From Desulfovibrio sp. 86 (GTDB lineage: Bacteria; Desulfobacterota; Desulfovibrionia; Desulfovibrionales; Desulfovibrionaceae): a stretch of 64,000 bases of DNA. The position numbers and the translations under genes are program-made. The stretch is from assembly GCF_902702915.1 (NCBI RefSeq), contig NZ_LR738849.1, forward strand, positions 2,363,001 to 2,427,000. The letters run 5' to 3'. Shown one piece after another: positions 63,893 to 64,000 of this stretch; the first letter of the stretch is position 1; the number at the start of each line of letters is the position of its first letter. The notes beneath the pieces were generated by a model, which was not told the DNA's origin, did no database searches, and saw only the letters and a program-made list of their open reading frames with translations.

Positions 63893-64000
63893 TTACAAAA
63901 TGGGATCGTGCACGGTCACAAGCTTGGTGCCGTCAGGAAAGGTGGCCTCCACCTGCACTTCGTGGATCATCTCGGGCACGCCGTCCATGACGTCCTCACG
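63893..64000 (-). CDS. ureA: Urease gamma subunit (5' end outside window)
   Basis: The last 35 codons are visible: a C-terminus reading [21 protein letters not shown] and ending HDPIL, the usual UreA end. The gene starts beyond base 64000 and precedes ureB by 44 bases in the same direction. Confidence 0.95.
   Translation of the reverse strand, partial: REDVMDGVPEMIHEVQVEATFPDGTKLVTVHDPIL

Overview
The window reads as a chromosomal segment of a Desulfovibrio-type sulfate reducer (Desulfovibrionaceae). The evidence is a selenocysteine-containing periplasmic formate dehydrogenase operon ending in a tetraheme class III cytochrome c, an FmdE/MoeA-type molybdopterin protein, a double-cubane reductase with its activase, a complete-looking urease operon, and GC-rich coding sequence broken by AT-richer, probably acquired patches. 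The species cannot be fixed from the sequence.

Layout. 0-5 kb: the end of an Mla lipid-transport locus (mlaF, then mlaD-mlaC-mlaA, with no mlaE), yebC, rlmE and a periplasmic Cu/Zn superoxide dismutase. 5-8 kb: a CgeB/DUF3880-like protein and tRNA-Ala(CGC). 8-12 kb: a NitT/TauT-type ABC system (DUF1847 protein, two permeases, a binding protein) whose ATPase survives only as a broken Walker A fragment. 12.7-15.1 kb: an hchA-luxR(solo)-oxidoreductase group. 15.3-17.9 kb: rfbBAC for dTDP-sugar synthesis. 18-23 kb: double-cubane reductase plus activase, a PadR regulator, and a divergent radical SAM enzyme. 23.6-30 kb: a large membrane glycosyltransferase-like protein, a degenerate GH13-like lipoprotein, mazG and cvpA. 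30-33 kb: mobA and an FmdE-MoeA-like fusion. 33.6-37.4 kb: a three-gene Gtr-type glycan modification cluster. 37.9-43.8 kb: fdhA(Sec)-fdhB-fdhE-cytochrome c3. 44-48 kb: a chemoreceptor and an EAL-CBS-GGDEF protein. 48.8 kb: a 60-codon membrane-protein ORF with an in-frame UGA and SECIS-like hairpin. 49.5-53.4 kb: a flagellin-like protein and a complete NitT-type ABC transporter behind a structured leader with a terminator. 54.7-59.2 kb: a PEP-mutase/isocitrate-lyase family enzyme, an MFS carrier and a PrpR-like sigma-54 activator. 59.6-64 kb: ureABC-ureEFG on the minus strand, with ureA cut by the window edge.

The most striking non-genic signal is a set of dispersed intergenic elements. One superfamily of about 50-250 bp ends in TAGAGCA / TGCTCTA inverted termini; a second of about 155 bp has termini close to TTTAGGGAAGCACTGAT; a third is a G-rich tract plus a 40-nt palindrome. 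They sit at gene 3' ends, and in six cases the element end itself contains the stop codon of the neighbouring gene (yebC, sodC, ureC, fdhE, cvpA, activase).

Functionally, the centre of the window is organised around anaerobic formate oxidation with Mo/W cofactor supply, surface glycan synthesis (rfb, gtr, GT genes) and nitrogen or small-molecule uptake (urease, two NitT-type importers). The best candidate for something undescribed is the UGA-containing small membrane protein at 48836-49018, followed by the stop-codon-supplying repeat families and the structured leader at 53599-53792.
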